From contig CM046340.1 of NCBI GenBank assembly GCA_025403435.1, forward strand, positions 12,716,091 through 12,780,090: a stretch of DNA of 64,000 nt, in the 5' to 3' direction. The position numbers and the translations under genes are program-made. The notes under the pieces were generated by a model. It saw nothing but the letters and a program-made list of their open reading frames with translations. It searched no databases and was not told where the DNA came from. Source of the DNA: Artocarpus heterophyllus. Taxonomy: Eukaryota > Streptophyta > Magnoliopsida > Rosales > Moraceae. Shown in pieces: positions 1 to 11,639 of this stretch (its first letter is position 1; each line of letters begins with the position of its first letter).

Positions 1-346
1 TACCAGATTATAATTGTAACTTCTTCACAAGCACGTAAAATGTGGGTTATTGCCTCAATGGACACCGTCAGTCCCCCTTCAAACATTTCATCAACCAAAT
101 CAAGAGCCTCATGCACCTATATTGATTGACAAATAACCTTACCACAATCTTCAGTTTACCAAGTGAGTTAAAATAAACATTATGAGCCATACTTTATAAT
201 TGTTCTTTTGAGAAAAAAAAGTAGTCATAGACTCATACCTTAAGTAAACTACAACAGTATTTGATAAGATTTTCATACGATGCAGACGAAGGTGTCACCT
301 TGAACTTCGTGTGCAGGTTTTTGAATATTAAGAAAACATCTTCAAC
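1..346 (-). CDS. PPR-like protein, 3' portion, partial (two exons visible)
   Basis: Two exons read on the minus strand. Exon 346..239 (36 codons) sits between a pyrimidine-rich acceptor ending AAG and a GTATGAG donor. Exon 116..1 follows an ATATAG acceptor and stays open to the window edge. Both are in the same phase. The first gives a peptide with FKNLHTKFKVTPSSASYENL; the second contains HEALDLVDEMFEGG followed by ITHILRACEEV. The pattern of an A-x-x-L-x-x-E-M helix, a glycine turn and a second helix is typical of pentatricopeptide repeats, which bind RNA in mitochondria or plastids. Earlier exons were not found: copia element 1 begins about 200 bp upstream and may lie in an intron of this gene. 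The family call is from motif pattern only; the exact gene is unknown. Confidence 0.55.
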
Positions 347-543
347 CTTGAAGACCCAAACATAAACAAAAGAAACACGAATTTTAAAATATGAAAAAAA
401 AAAAAAAACAACAACAGTACAAGAGATTTCACTTCTATCTTTTCATGTGAACTGACTAATAAAATTAACTCCTATTCCTCAAGCGCATAACATGGAAGAG
501 ATGGTTGGGAGTTGTTACAATCATGTCATCCATGGTTGACATC
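347..543. other. Intronic or intergenic stretch between PPR exons and copia element 1
   Basis: Contains an A-rich run near 393-409 (a pyrimidine tract on the minus strand, suiting the PPR acceptor at 347) and no confident exon. A short minus-strand open stretch near 490-540 could belong to an earlier PPR exon interrupted by the copia insertion, but this cannot be shown. Confidence 0.3.
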
Positions 544-791
544 TGTTGGAGATTATGCTAAAATTACATTGATGTAATATATTAGCGAAGTATTAACTGT
601 ACTGATTTTAGGCAGATTGGGTGCTATGTTTATAGAGAGTTGACTTAGGTTATCTCTATTTTTAGGCTAGGATAATTTTTTACCTGATTTTACGTTGATT
701 TTGTTTTATTGTATTCAGCCTATAAAAGGTCAGGCCAGTTTGTATTGTAAAGTGTGAAATACAGGAAATACATTTTCCAACTTCTCTGATA
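544..791 (+). repeat. 5' LTR of copia element 1
   Basis: About 248 bp from TGTTGGAG to CTCTGATA. A TATA box TATAAAAGG at 721-729 marks the likely transcription start region. The primer-binding site follows immediately at 792. Confidence 0.88.
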
Positions 792-804
792 TGGTATCAG
801 AGCC
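792..804 (+). other. Primer-binding site (initiator tRNA-Met type) of copia element 1
   Basis: TGGTATCAGAGCC directly after the 5' LTR. It is complementary to the 3' end of plant initiator tRNA-Met, the standard primer for plant copia elements. Confidence 0.85.
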
Positions 805-882
805 ATCTAAATAATCTTCCTGGGAAATATATTTCATCACCAAAAAAATCCTTAGGCTGCTCGTAAGATTAGTCCTTAGTAG

Positions 883-3800
883 AAAATTGAGATATCGGAA
901 GCCACACAAACCAGTCCCCAACCAGAAGAGTTCACAGTCCAACAAAATGTTGCAGGCGATCTACAAAATATTCAAGCAGCATATAGACTGAATGGAACAA
1001 ATTATTTGAAATGGTCACAACTGGTTAGAACATTCTTGAAAGGAAAGGGAAAACTTAATCATCTTCTTGGAACAGGGCCTAAGGAGGGAGATCCGAAATT
1101 TGCTGCATGGGATGAAGAAGATTCAATGGTCATGTCTTGGCTTTGGAATGCGATGGAACCCCAAATAAGTGATACTATCATGTTTTTGACAACTGCTAAA
1201 GACATATGGGAGGCGATTAGGCAAACTTATTCAAAGAAGGATGATGCAGCCCAAGTGTACGAGATCAAGGTGAAACTAGGTGCTACGAAACAAGAAATAA
1301 GACTGTAACAGAGTATGCTAATACTCTGAAAAATTTATGGCACGAGTTGGACTATTATCGGGTTTTCGAGATGAAGAGTAATGAAGATGCTGCTCTACTG
1401 AAGGTTTTCATAGAAAAGGACCGAATATATGATTTCTTGGCAGGACTTAATTCGAAATTTGATCCTGTGAGAATCGAAATCCTGGGAAAAGGGTTGTCGT
1501 CCTTGAATGAAACAATTGCACTAGTTCGTGCTGAAGAAAGTAGGAGGATGGTCATGTTGGAACCTCAGCCGGTAGAAGGATTAGCACTGCTCACAACAGC
1601 TACCAGTGGACAAACTTTTGAGAAGAACTCTTCAACCACTGCAGGAGACAAGAAACCAGAACAAAAAAGGACTACTAAAGGAAACTTGGTATGCAACTAT
1701 TGCAAGAAACCAGGTCACACCAAGGATACTTGTTACAAGCTACATGGAAGACCACAGAATATGAATCAGTCAAACTGGAATTTTGGAAAAAAGAATTGGC
1801 AGCAAAAGGAACAAGCCCATCTTGCTCAAGCTAATGACAATAGTACCAGTGATCAGCATACCCCAGGCAGCAGAGAATTCAATAAGGAAGACATTGATCG
1901 CCTTCGTTCTCTTTTGGATTCTCTCGAGAAACCCTCAGGTGCTTGTTCATTGGCACTTTCTGGTATGTGTTCTGACTCTCATTTGTTCAGTGCCTCTGAT
2001 AATGTTTCGACCCATCCTGATATTTGGATAGTTGATTCTGGAGCAACCGACCATATGACCAACTCATTAAAATTTTTTTCCTCATATAAACCATGTCCTA
2101 GCAATAGAAAAATTACCATAGCTGATGGGAATTTAGTCACCATTGCAGGCCAAGGGGATATACCTTTAGGATCTTCCTTGTTTCTTAACAATGTTTTGCA
2201 TGTACCTAAGCTTACAACAAGCCTTATATCTGTTAAACATATCACTAAGGATATGAACTGCAATATCATTTTCTCAAATAATTCTTGTGAGTTTCAGGAC
2301 CGTGCTACGGGGAAGACGATTGGGCATGCTAAGGAAAAAGATGGTCTTTACCTTCTCGAAGCTAGAAATGAAAAAATGGAAACTGGAGTTGGTTACTCTT
2401 CTGTTTTTTTGTCGAATTCTTCCAATAAAGACAAAATTCTGCTCCTTCATTCTCGGCTTGGTCATCCTGCCTTTAAAACTTTGAGTCTTATGTTTCCTTC
2501 ATTGTTTAAAGATGTTGATTTGAAACAGTTTCATTGTGATATTTGTGAACTTGCAAAACACAAACGTGTTTCTTTCCCTTTGAGCAATAATAAATCATCA
2601 GTTCCTTTCCATTTGATACATAGTGATGTTTGAGGTCCTTCATGGGTTGCTAATCATTTAGGGACACGTTGGTTTGTCATTTTTATTGATGATTGTACAC
2701 GAGTAACCTAGACTTTTCTCATGAGACAAAAATCTGATGTTGCCAACATCTTTCCAAAATTTCATAACATGATAAAAACACAATTTGGGGTAAGGATTAA
2801 AAGGGTGAGAACTGATAACGAAAAAGAGTATTTTAACCAAACCCTATCTTCCTATTTCAGCCAGGAGGGAATAGTTCATGAATCCTCATGCATTGACATA
2901 GTTCAACAAAATGGTGTTGCAGAAAGAAAGAACGGACATCTTCTTGAAACCACACGTGCTCTTCTCTTCCAGAGGCAAGTGCCAAAAATCTTTTGGGGAG
3001 AAGTAGTTCTCACAGCCACCCATCTTATTAACCAATTACCCACCAAAGTCTTGAACTTCAAAAATCCGTAGGAAACACTGTCACAATATTTTCTAGATTT
3101 TCTTCCCCCAAATAGATTGCCTCCTAGGGTATTTGGGTGTGTTGTTTTTGCTCATATTCATGCACACAGCCGAAGCAAATTTGATCCCCGTGCACTTAAG
3201 TGTATGTTTATAGGGTATTCTTCCACACAAAAGGGATACAAATGTTATCATCCACCAACTCGAAAAACCTATGTTTCCATTGATGTCACGTTTGTTGAGC
3301 ATGAGAGTTACATTCATCCTTCTCATCAGGGGGAGACAACATGTGATGAGAAGGATGATGGATGTGTTGATGTTCTTGACTTTATGCCTGAATTATCACT
3401 TCCACTTACAGCAAGCCAGGTTCCTATCCTTATACCTTCAAGCCCACCTAATCCTTCAGGTCCACCATCTAATAATTCTCCACATCTTGATCTCAATTTT
3501 AATTCCAATTCTGGACCCGATGATTCTCCACATGAAAATCCAATCGTGTCATTTCCTGAAAATTCAACTTCACCAATGAATCCAGTATTCACTAAACCAC
3601 TTCAAGTCTATTCGAGAAGGAAGGAATCTAAAGTTGATCCAAAGCAAGCCCAAAAGTCTGATCTTGTGGTCGGGAAAGGAACCAATCAAGAGGAAATCAC
3701 TTCCCAGGTAAAAATTACCACTCTTATGCCTAGCCAAGATGAGTTAAATTTACCTATTGCTATTCGAAAAGGTATCCGGAAGTGTACACAACACCCTCTC

Positions 3801-5409
3801 TCACTTTGTTTCATTTGAAAAATTTTCTACTTCACATAAAGCATTCCTTACTCATCTAAACTCAGTAGCTATTCCTAAAACTTTATCTAAGGCACTAAAC
3901 AACAGGGAGTGGAAACAAGCTATGAAAGTTGAGATGGATGCATTGATGAAGAACAAGACTTGGGAAATGGTGGAATTGCCAAACGGAAAGAAACTTGTGG
4001 GTTGCAAATGGGTTTTTTCGGTAAAGTACAATTCAGATGCGTCGCTTGAGAGGTATAAGGCAAGGCTAGTTGCAAAGGGATATACTCAAACTTTTGGGAT
4101 TGATTATCAAGAAACTTTTGCTCCAGTAGCAAAAATGAACACCATGCGAGTCCTATTATCCCTAACTGCTATGAATAATTGGACTTTACAACAGTTTGAC
4201 GTTAAGAACGCATTTCTACATGGAGACCTTGAAGAAGAAATATAGATGGAACCTCCTCCTGGATTTGCAATTCCAAAGAAGAATATGGTGTGTAGACTAC
4301 GAAAGGCATTGTATGAGTTGAAGCAGTCTTCTAGAGCTTTGTTTGGAAGATTTGCAAGAGCAATGTTGACAATGGGATACAAACAGAGCCAAGGAGATCA
4401 TACTCTGTTCATTAAACACTCTTCTTCAGGGGGAGTTACAGCTCTAATTGTGTATGTGGATGATATCATTGTCACTGGTAATGATCAGATAGAAATGAGA
4501 ACCTTGAAAGATAAGTTGGCCAAAGAATTTGAGATAAAGGACTTGGGCAAACTAAAGTATTTTTTGGGAATTGAAGTTGCTCACTCTAAGGAAGGAATCT
4601 TCATTTCACAACAAAAATATGTGACTGACCTACTGAAGGAAACGGGAAAGACAGGATGCAAACCTACAGTAACCCCTATCGAGCCAAATTAGAAGCTAGG
4701 AGAAGCAATGGACGGTGAACCAGTTGACAAAGGGATGTATCAAAGACTTGTGGGAAGACTCATCTATTTATCTCATACAAGACCTGACATCGCCTATGCA
4801 GTCAATGTGGTAAGCCAATTTATGCACAATCCAAAGGAAGTACATCTTCAAGCAGTATACAGGATTCTACAATATCTGAAATATAGTCCAGGGCGGGGTT
4901 TGATGTTTAAAAGGGGATCAGTCATGAATTTAGAAGTGTACATAGATTCAGACTATGCCAGTTTAGTCTCAGATAGAAGATCAACCTCAGGTTATTGTGC
5001 CTTTCTAGGAGGGAATCTTGTTACATGGAGGAGCAAAAAACAACCAATAGTTGCAAGGTCAAGTGCAGAAGCTGAATTTCGTGCCATGGCCCTGGGAATA
5101 TGTGAGTTATTATGGTTGGAAATAATCTTAAGGGATCTTGGAGTTTCAGTTGAGAAGCCAATGAAGTTATACTGTGATAACAAGTCAGTCATCAACATTG
5201 CACATAACCCAGTACAACATGATCGCACCAAACATGTGGAAGTTAATCGACACTTCATAAAAGAAAAACTAGACAGTGGACTTGTTTGTACGCCATATGT
5301 CTCAACAGGGGAACAATTGGCTGATGTGTTGACTAAAGGGTTATGTAACCCTGCGTTTGAGAGAATTATCTGCAAGCTGGGGATGGAAAATATTTATTCC
5401 CCAGCTTGA
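883..5409 (+). pseudogene. gag-pol polyprotein of copia element 1, interrupted
   Basis: Domains in order: a gag domain with NGTNYLKW near 991-1014; zinc knuckle C-x2-C-x4-H-x4-C at about 1692-1733; protease active site DSGAT at about 2034; pre-integrase HSRLGHP motif near 2449; integrase core to about 3070; reverse transcriptase from about 3900 with catalytic YVDD at 4453-4464; RNase H to 5409. The reading frame opens at 883 after TAG 880-882 without an ATG, so the original start appears mutated. Breaks: a frameshift near 1290-1310; in-frame stops at 2631, 2709, 3069, 4243 and 4690; and a second frameshift between about 3757 and 3818. The element cannot make a full polyprotein. The relatively few breaks fit moderate age. 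Confidence 0.92.
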
Positions 5410-5416
5410 AGGGGAG

Positions 5417-5673
5417 TGTTGGAGATTATGCCCAAATTACGTTGATGTAATATATTAGGGAAGTATTAGCTGTACAGTATTTTTGGCTGATTAGGTGCTA
5501 TATTTATAGAGAGTTGACTTAGGTTATCTCTATTTTTAGGCTAGGATCATTTTTATTTCCTGATTTTATGTTGATTTTTTTTTACTGTATTCAGCCTATA
5601 AAAGTCAGGCTAGTTTGTATTTGTAAAGTGTGAGTGAAATACAGAAAATACATTTTTTCCAACTTCTCTGATA
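5417..5673 (+). repeat. 3' LTR of copia element 1
   Basis: About 257 bp, aligned over its whole length with 544-791, with TATAAAA at 5597-5603. It differs from the 5' LTR by roughly two dozen substitutions and small indels. The polypurine tract is at 5408-5416. Confidence 0.88.
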
Positions 5674-6246
5674 ATCTCAAATTATAGATCAATAGCCAAC
5701 ACAGTTCCTTTCATCAATAGAGGAAAAAAAGTTCATGTCGTAAGATTTTCCAAATTTTTAATCAAAGTTATCGTACAACTTCTTTATCAAATTCGCTTAG
5801 CTAGCTGGCTTTAGTAAGACTTGTAAGACTTCTTCGGTCTGGAGCCAGCTATCATGGGCCTCCTAAATTTTTATTTACATCAAGAGTAATCCTATCTTCT
5901 TCAAGCCACAAAGATGTTAATTTACATAATAATCCAGTGATTTTTTTAGTTTATTTGGTATTTTAAATTTGAAATATGGAATTAAAAATCAAATTTAAAT
6001 CTAAATTGATTTCTTTTCCTTTTCTTGTCTTATCAATGTTATGTCGCCACCCGTGCCATCTTGTTGCCACCTATCACCACCCTAGCTTCGCTCATGCAAT
6101 CTAACACGCCAAATAGCCATGGCAAGCTTAGCGACCATGAGACTCCTTCTAATAGCTTTGCTCTACAACAACGAACAATGCCCAACCTCCGCACATAGAA
6201 TTATGCCCTTTCTCTCCCCTGATCCATGAGTAACCGATACATATCG
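5674..6246. other. Intergenic, no gene recognised
   Basis: AT-rich non-coding sequence with a moderately GC-rich patch at about 6040-6240. No open frame, known domain or repeat boundary could be supported. Confidence 0.4.
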
Positions 6247-7107
6247 GCCTGTTTAGTTTTGTTTTCAAAATAATCATTTTAGATAAAAATTTGAAAATAA
6301 AAATATTTTAAAAAATATGATGGATTGTTTTTAAATTTATGTTTTGTGGCATATGATAGTGTGTTTTTTAAATTTAAATTTTTAATACAATTAAAAAAAC
6401 CCACATTTTTTATTTTTTATTTTTCTCTCTTCTCTCTTCTCTCATCTTTTTTTCCTTTCTCATCTCTCTCTATTTCTCATCCAAGCCGTTGAAGTTCGCC
6501 ACCAGCTAGGTTGTCGACATCGACGTTCGTGTACGGCTGTGTGGTTAGAGGCAATTCTTTCCTAGCGACCTTGTTGACTTGAGCATGAACTTGGACAGCT
6601 AGATCCAACATGAATCGTATCTTCTTAGGCTTTTCTGAAGCTTCAACGGAAATCTCATGGGGTCAAGGGTCGAGGTTGTTAGGCTTCATTTGCGATGGTT
6701 GCGTCAATGGTTTTAAGAGGTGAGGGCGATCGTCGGAGATTCACTAAAGAGATGAGACGGGGTAGGAGGAGGATTGATGGGTTTAACCTGGGGTGCAACG
6801 GCGAGGTCATTGGAAGGAGGGGCCTAGGTTAGGGCAACGAGAGTCGCTAGAAGGAGGGCTTGGGTTGGGACTCTTGTCGGCAACAGGTAGGGCGGCGGGT
6901 GGTCGGTGGTTAAAACGAGGGGTGAGAGAGAACAAGGGAGTGAGAAAGAGTGAGGGAGAAAATGAGAATGAAAATAATTTTTTTTTCAAAATTTGAAGAA
7001 GTTTTGGGTGTTTTTGAAATAATTTTATTTTCATTTCCCATAAATTTTTAACCAAACATTGTTTTGAAAATGAGAGAAAACCTTCCAAAAACAAAACGAC
7101 ACATGCC
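6247..7107. mobile_element. Non-autonomous hAT-like transposon with GC-rich core
   Basis: The left end GGCCTGTTTAGTTTTGTTTT and the reverse complement of the right end, GGCATGTGTCGTTTTGTTTT, form an imperfect terminal inverted repeat. Between AT-rich arms (about 6290-6440 and 6960-7080) lies a core of CT-rich then GC-rich sequence (about 6480-6920). No transposase frame is present. The right arm resembles the sequence at about 40000-40083 inside the nuclease gene intron, so this is a dispersed family. A target-site duplication was not found. Confidence 0.6.
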
Positions 7108-7608
7108 CCCTCCCCCCACAATTGTTTTTTGTTTTCGACCTTTTTTTTTTAAGTTTGTTGAATTCTCTTAATTAATTGTATTAAAAGTGTTTTTTAAGAA
7201 TGTTTATTGAATAAGTGAAATTAGTTTTGTTTTTATTTTTAAAGTGTTTGTTGGCATTTTTTTTTTCAAAAAGCTTATTGTTAACTTTTTAATTAATTTA
7301 AAAGGTTGGATTATTGTGTTTTTTTATTAAAGTTTAATTTTATCAAAAACTAATCTCTCTCTTAAATTTATAAATTCTAATATTAGTTTTTTTGTTAAAT
7401 TATCATTGAAAAAAAAGGGTTAAAAGCATGAAGATGATAGTTAATTTATGTAATTGGGGACAATTAGTCTTGAAATGCTTAAAATTATTTATTTTATAAG
7501 AAAACACATTATATTATAATGCACAACTTAATGTTGTGAAATGATAATCTTTGAGAAGACTCCTATATATAACTTAACACGATAATTCAAATTTCCTATA
7601 TGTAACTA
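7108..7608. other. Intergenic AT-rich stretch, no gene
   Basis: Long T and A tracts. It contains AACACGATAATTCA at 7576-7589, which recurs just outside the right LTR of copia element 2 (see findings). Confidence 0.4.
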
Positions 7609-8420
7609 GGTTGGAAACTAGTTTGATAAGCCATTGTCATGAACCATTTTGAGTCCCATATTAGCGTGGGACCCACTTCGCATATGTGATAGGTCTTAGT
7701 AGAGTTGCATTCTCCATCACGAGGACATCAAAATCATATAGTCATAAGCTCAAAATGGTTATCGGGTGAATGAGAAATTAACATTCAAAATATGCCCATC
7801 GGAAGTATTTTTTTCAAAAAATATACTAAACAATTAGAGTCCCACATTACTTAGGCATATAGCCTTGGTAGATTTTAAATGGATTTGCACTATAGCTCTT
7901 AGGAAGAACATGTACCTAAGAGGCTTTCTCATACGCAATGGAGTGGAAATCATTCGATTAGTAGGTTAAAGGCCCAATGTGTGCGCACCTATGATGTGGG
8001 CGATGTGAATGTCAGCCCATTAGGCTTGCCCTTGCATGGGCTTTGTTTTTGCAGTTTTTTTTTTCTTGACTGTTGGATTTCTTGCACATTAGTGCACGAA
8101 TCTGGATAGGAAAATAGGCAAATTAAACATGAATATTAAAGGTTGTAACCTTTGAGTTATTCTCATTATTTTGGAATTAATTTTGGATTAATTCTCTTAA
8201 CTTCATGCTTTGTAACACCCCTCTCCTGAGTCTATAAAAGGTGGCCATCCTTACATCATTTGGACACACAACAATTTAGAAATTCTCTCTACTCTCTCTA
8301 GTGTTCTTATGCGCTTAAGGTTTTCTTAGAGCTTTAGATTTCCAGCGATAGAGTGAAGCCGCAATTCAAGTTCTCCAAAGTAGTACTTATGGTGTCGAAA
8401 TCCTACTCGATCATCGTTGT
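7609..8420 (+). repeat. 5' LTR of copia element 2, 3'-truncated
   Basis: Aligns with 10380-11245 of the 3' LTR, including shared landmarks such as ATTAGTGCACGAATCT and AAAGGTTGTAACCTTTGAGT. A TATA-like TATAAAAGG lies at about 8232. The homology stops at CGTTGTAT near 8420. Confidence 0.82.
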
Positions 8421-9791
8421 ATGAGAAAGTGAATATGTTTTTAAAAAAGCGTGTGTTTCACATGCCTCGATGCCCAGATTCTACGTTTTATTTGATTGAA
8501 GGTTTTTTTTGTTATTCTCCTATGATGAGAATAACATCTATAAGGATGATACTAACAATTGTCGCACTGTGGAATCTTGAAGTTCATCAAATGGATGTAA
8601 AACCAGCCTTAATGGAGATCTTGTTGAAGAAATCTATATGGAAAAACCTAAGGCTTGTGTAGCTCTAGGATAGGAAAAGAAAGCATGTAAATTGGTGAAG
8701 TCCTTGTGTAGACTTAAGCAAGCAGCGAAACAATGGCACAAGAAATTTGGTAGTGTCATGTTGACGAATGGGCTTAAAATCAATGAGTGTGACAAGTGAA
8801 TTCATGTCAAAATATAGAAGATGGATATGTTATGCTCTGTCTGTACGTAGATGACATACTAATTATGGAAAGCAATTACTAGATGATCAAATCTGCCAAA
8901 GACATGTTGAATTCAAGATTTGACATGAAAGACATGGTATCAGGTGATGTAATTTTAGGGTTCAAAATCATAAGATCACCTGATGGTCTGATATTCAGTT
9001 AGTCACACAATATAGACGAGATACTTGACAAATTCAGCAAGGATGATTCGGATGTTGTTAGAACTCTGATTGATTTAGATAAACATATGTCTAAGAATAG
9101 AGGAGAAAATGTATTCCAAGTAGAATATGCTAGAATAATAGGCGGTCCAATATATTTGATGAGTTGTACAAGACCAAACATAGCCTACACTATGAGTAGT
9201 CTGAGCAAATTCATGAGTAAAACGAGAGTCGACCATTGGAAAGCAATTTAAAAAGTGCTAAGGTATTTACGATATACTTGTGACTGTGGACTGTACTATA
9301 CTAGAGATGCTGTTGTTTTAGAAGGATACTTTGATGCAAGTTGGCTATCTAATATACAAGATTCTAAAGCTATCAACAGATATGTATTTACTTTGAGAGG
9401 TGCCGCAGTGTCATGGAAATTCTCTAAGTAGATAGTAATAACCAGATCCACAATAGAATCTGAATTTGTAGCCTTGGATAAATGCAGCGAAGAGGATCAA
9501 TAGCTATGACATTTCTTGAAGAATATTCCGAAATGGCCAAAACTTGTGCCTGAAATAAGTTTACATTGTAATAGCCAATCAGCTAATAATAGAGCACAAA
9601 ATGCCATGTACAATGGTTTGTCAAGACATATACATCATTGACATAATACAGTCAGACAACTGATCTCAACTGGTATTTTTACCATCGATTATGTACGGTT
9701 AAAAGAGAATATTATGGATCCGTTGACCAAAGGTTTGAATAGAGATCAAGTTGAGAAGAGGGGAATGAGACTTAAGCCCATGAAATATTAG
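8421..9791 (+). pseudogene. Copia pol remnant (RT to RNase H) of element 2
   Basis: Fragments readable in shifting frames include the RT stretch LEVHQMDVK near 8578, a LYVDD catalytic segment near 8838-8855, an ARIIGGPIYLMSCTRPNIAY segment at about 9130-9190, and the RNase H C-terminal part ending near 9790 with PLTKGLN. Many stops and frameshifts interrupt it. This is an old, non-functional copy, older in appearance than element 1. Confidence 0.85.
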
Positions 9792-10379
9792 GTCGAAGCA
9801 GTGGAAACCTAACCTGGTTGATTGGATATCCCAAGATATAGGTTCGATGGGACAACTAAACTGTATAAACCAAGTTGGATCATTGTGGGGGTTACCTCCA
9901 GCTCATTCCTACGATGAAAACAGTGATACCCACGTAAGTAAGGTTAAGCAATTGCTTTTAATGATTCTTATGCGTTAGATGCAAGGGAATCTGAGCAGAG
10001 TAATGCGATTATTCTTGATTAAGAAATCACCTATATGAAAAAGAAGTGGGGCCATTTTAAAAGAGAATTGTTAGGGCTTGATTCTTTAGAAACTCTTGTA
10101 GAACCAAGTAGATATTCACGGCCAAAATGAACATCACCATGAGAAATTAAACTGTGTCAGGAAGATGTCTACGTGAGGTATGTGATCGCTTACAAAAATG
10201 GCAGAACAGTTCAAGAACATCGTGTCTACTGATCAGCCAGTAAAGTAAATATTTCTTACAAAGAAAGGTTTAAGGGTTAACGCCTACCTATCCTATGCAG
10301 ATATTGACTGTAGAACTTTATCACAATATCGAATCTTTGTTTTTCTCGACATCGTTCATTTTTCATTCGTGTGGGGGAT

Positions 10380-11403
10380 TGTTGGAAAATGGTTTGATAA
10401 ATCATTGTTATGAACCATTTTGAGGCCCATATTAGAGTGGAACCTACTTCATATATATGAAAGGTCTAGGTAGAGTTACGTTTTTTGTCAGGAGGATATC
10501 GAAATTATATATTCACATGCTCAAAATGGTTATCGAGTGAATGAAAAATTGATTTCAAAGAATGCTTATTGGAATTGGTTTATTAGAAAGTATACTAAAC
10601 AATTGGAGTCTCACATTGCTTAGGCATGCTACCTTGGTGGAGTTTAAATAGATTTGTACTGTAGCTCTTGGGTAAGAACATGTATCTAAGAGGCTCTCTC
10701 ATGTGTAGGGTGTGCAAAGCATTCAGTCAGTGGATTAGGGGCCCAATGTGAGCCCGCACGATGTGGGCGATACGAATATTGGCCCGTTGGGCTTGCCCTC
10801 ACGCAGGCTTTGTTTTGCAGATTTTTTTCTTTCTAGCATTCAAATATGGAGTTTTTTTTGCATCCATTCCAGAATGTAAACATTCTATATGATTGTTAGA
10901 TTTCCTATACATTAGTGCACGAATCTAGACAGAAAAATAGGCAAATTAAATATGAATCTCAAAGGTTGTAACCTTTGAGTTATTCTCATTATTTTGGAAT
11001 TAATTTCAGATTAATTCTCTTCACTTTATGCTTTATAACACCCTTCTCGTGAGCCTATTAAAGGAGGCCATTCTCACATCATTTGGACATAAAACAATTT
11101 AGAAAATCTCTCTACTCTCTCTAGTGTCCTTAGGTGCTTAAGTTTTTCTTACAGCTTTAGGTTTCTGGTGAAAAAGGGAAGCCACAGTTTAAGTTCGCCG
11201 GAGTAGTACTTGTAGTGCCAAAGTCTTGCTTGATCGTCGTTGTATCCTTGGAGCCAGATGCTCGACATGATCTCAAGCACCTAAGGAGAAAACAACGGTT
11301 GAAGTTTTTTTTTTTCTTCGTTGTACTTGTATCTTCTTTTGTAATATATTGTTAATAACAACTTGTTTGTTTATTTTTCATATTATATGCAATGCTGCTA
11401 ACA
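10380..11403 (+). repeat. 3' LTR of copia element 2
   Basis: About 1024 bp, TGTTGG to TAACA. Relative to the 5' copy it carries about 55 extra bases near 10835-10893 and many substitutions. The TATA-like sequence in this copy has decayed (about 11057). Confidence 0.83.
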
Positions 11404-11534
11404 AACCAAACACGATAATTCAGATTTTGTAGAAAGCATATTACCCACTAGATTTGCCTTCGATTCTTATTGAATATTGCATGCCAAATTATGTCCCCTA
11501 AGGATAAACAAAATAAAATGTCCATCATAACCTG

Positions 11535-11625
11535 CCATTATGAGCAAGGTTAATTACCATTGATGGCATCCACTAGAAGAAGGCAATCACTCTCCACAAT
11601 AACATCAATCCAACCCCTGATTTAG
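11535..11625 (-). pseudogene. RNase H-like (RVT_3 type) remnant
   Basis: On the minus strand a short frame reads GWIDVIVESDCLLLVDAING before a stop. The W-x-D-x-x-V-E-S-D-x-x-x-L-V-x-A-I pattern matches the plant RNase H-like domain attached to many LINE-derived reverse transcriptases and dispersed gene fragments. No flanking domains are readable, so this is a short relic. Confidence 0.5.
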
Positions 11626-11639
11626 GCAACTGTTACATC

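Larger units (their letters stand above)
544..5673 (+). mobile_element. Ty1/copia LTR retrotransposon 1, structurally complete, coding-defective
   Basis: Two direct LTRs beginning TGTTGGAGATTATGC flank an interior with a primer-binding site, gag, protease, integrase, reverse transcriptase and RNase H in copia order (integrase before RT). The PBS TGGTATCAGAGCC at 792-804 is the usual initiator-tRNA-Met site. The purine tract GAAGGGGAG lies directly before the 3' LTR. By eye the LTRs are about 90% alike, so the insertion is not recent. No clean 5-bp target-site duplication was found: ACATC precedes the element and ATCTC follows. Confidence 0.93.
7609..11403 (+). mobile_element. Ty1/copia LTR retrotransposon 2, internally deleted
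   Basis: Long direct repeats (7609-8420 and 10380-11403) flank a degenerate copia RT-RNase H region. The 3' LTR starts TGTTGGAAAATGG right after a GTGTGGGGGAT purine tract and ends GCTGCTAACA. The first base of the left copy is mutated (GGTTGG). The left LTR lacks about its last 158 bp and is joined directly to pol sequence, so the LTR end, PBS, gag, protease, integrase and the start of RT are gone. Confidence 0.85.
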
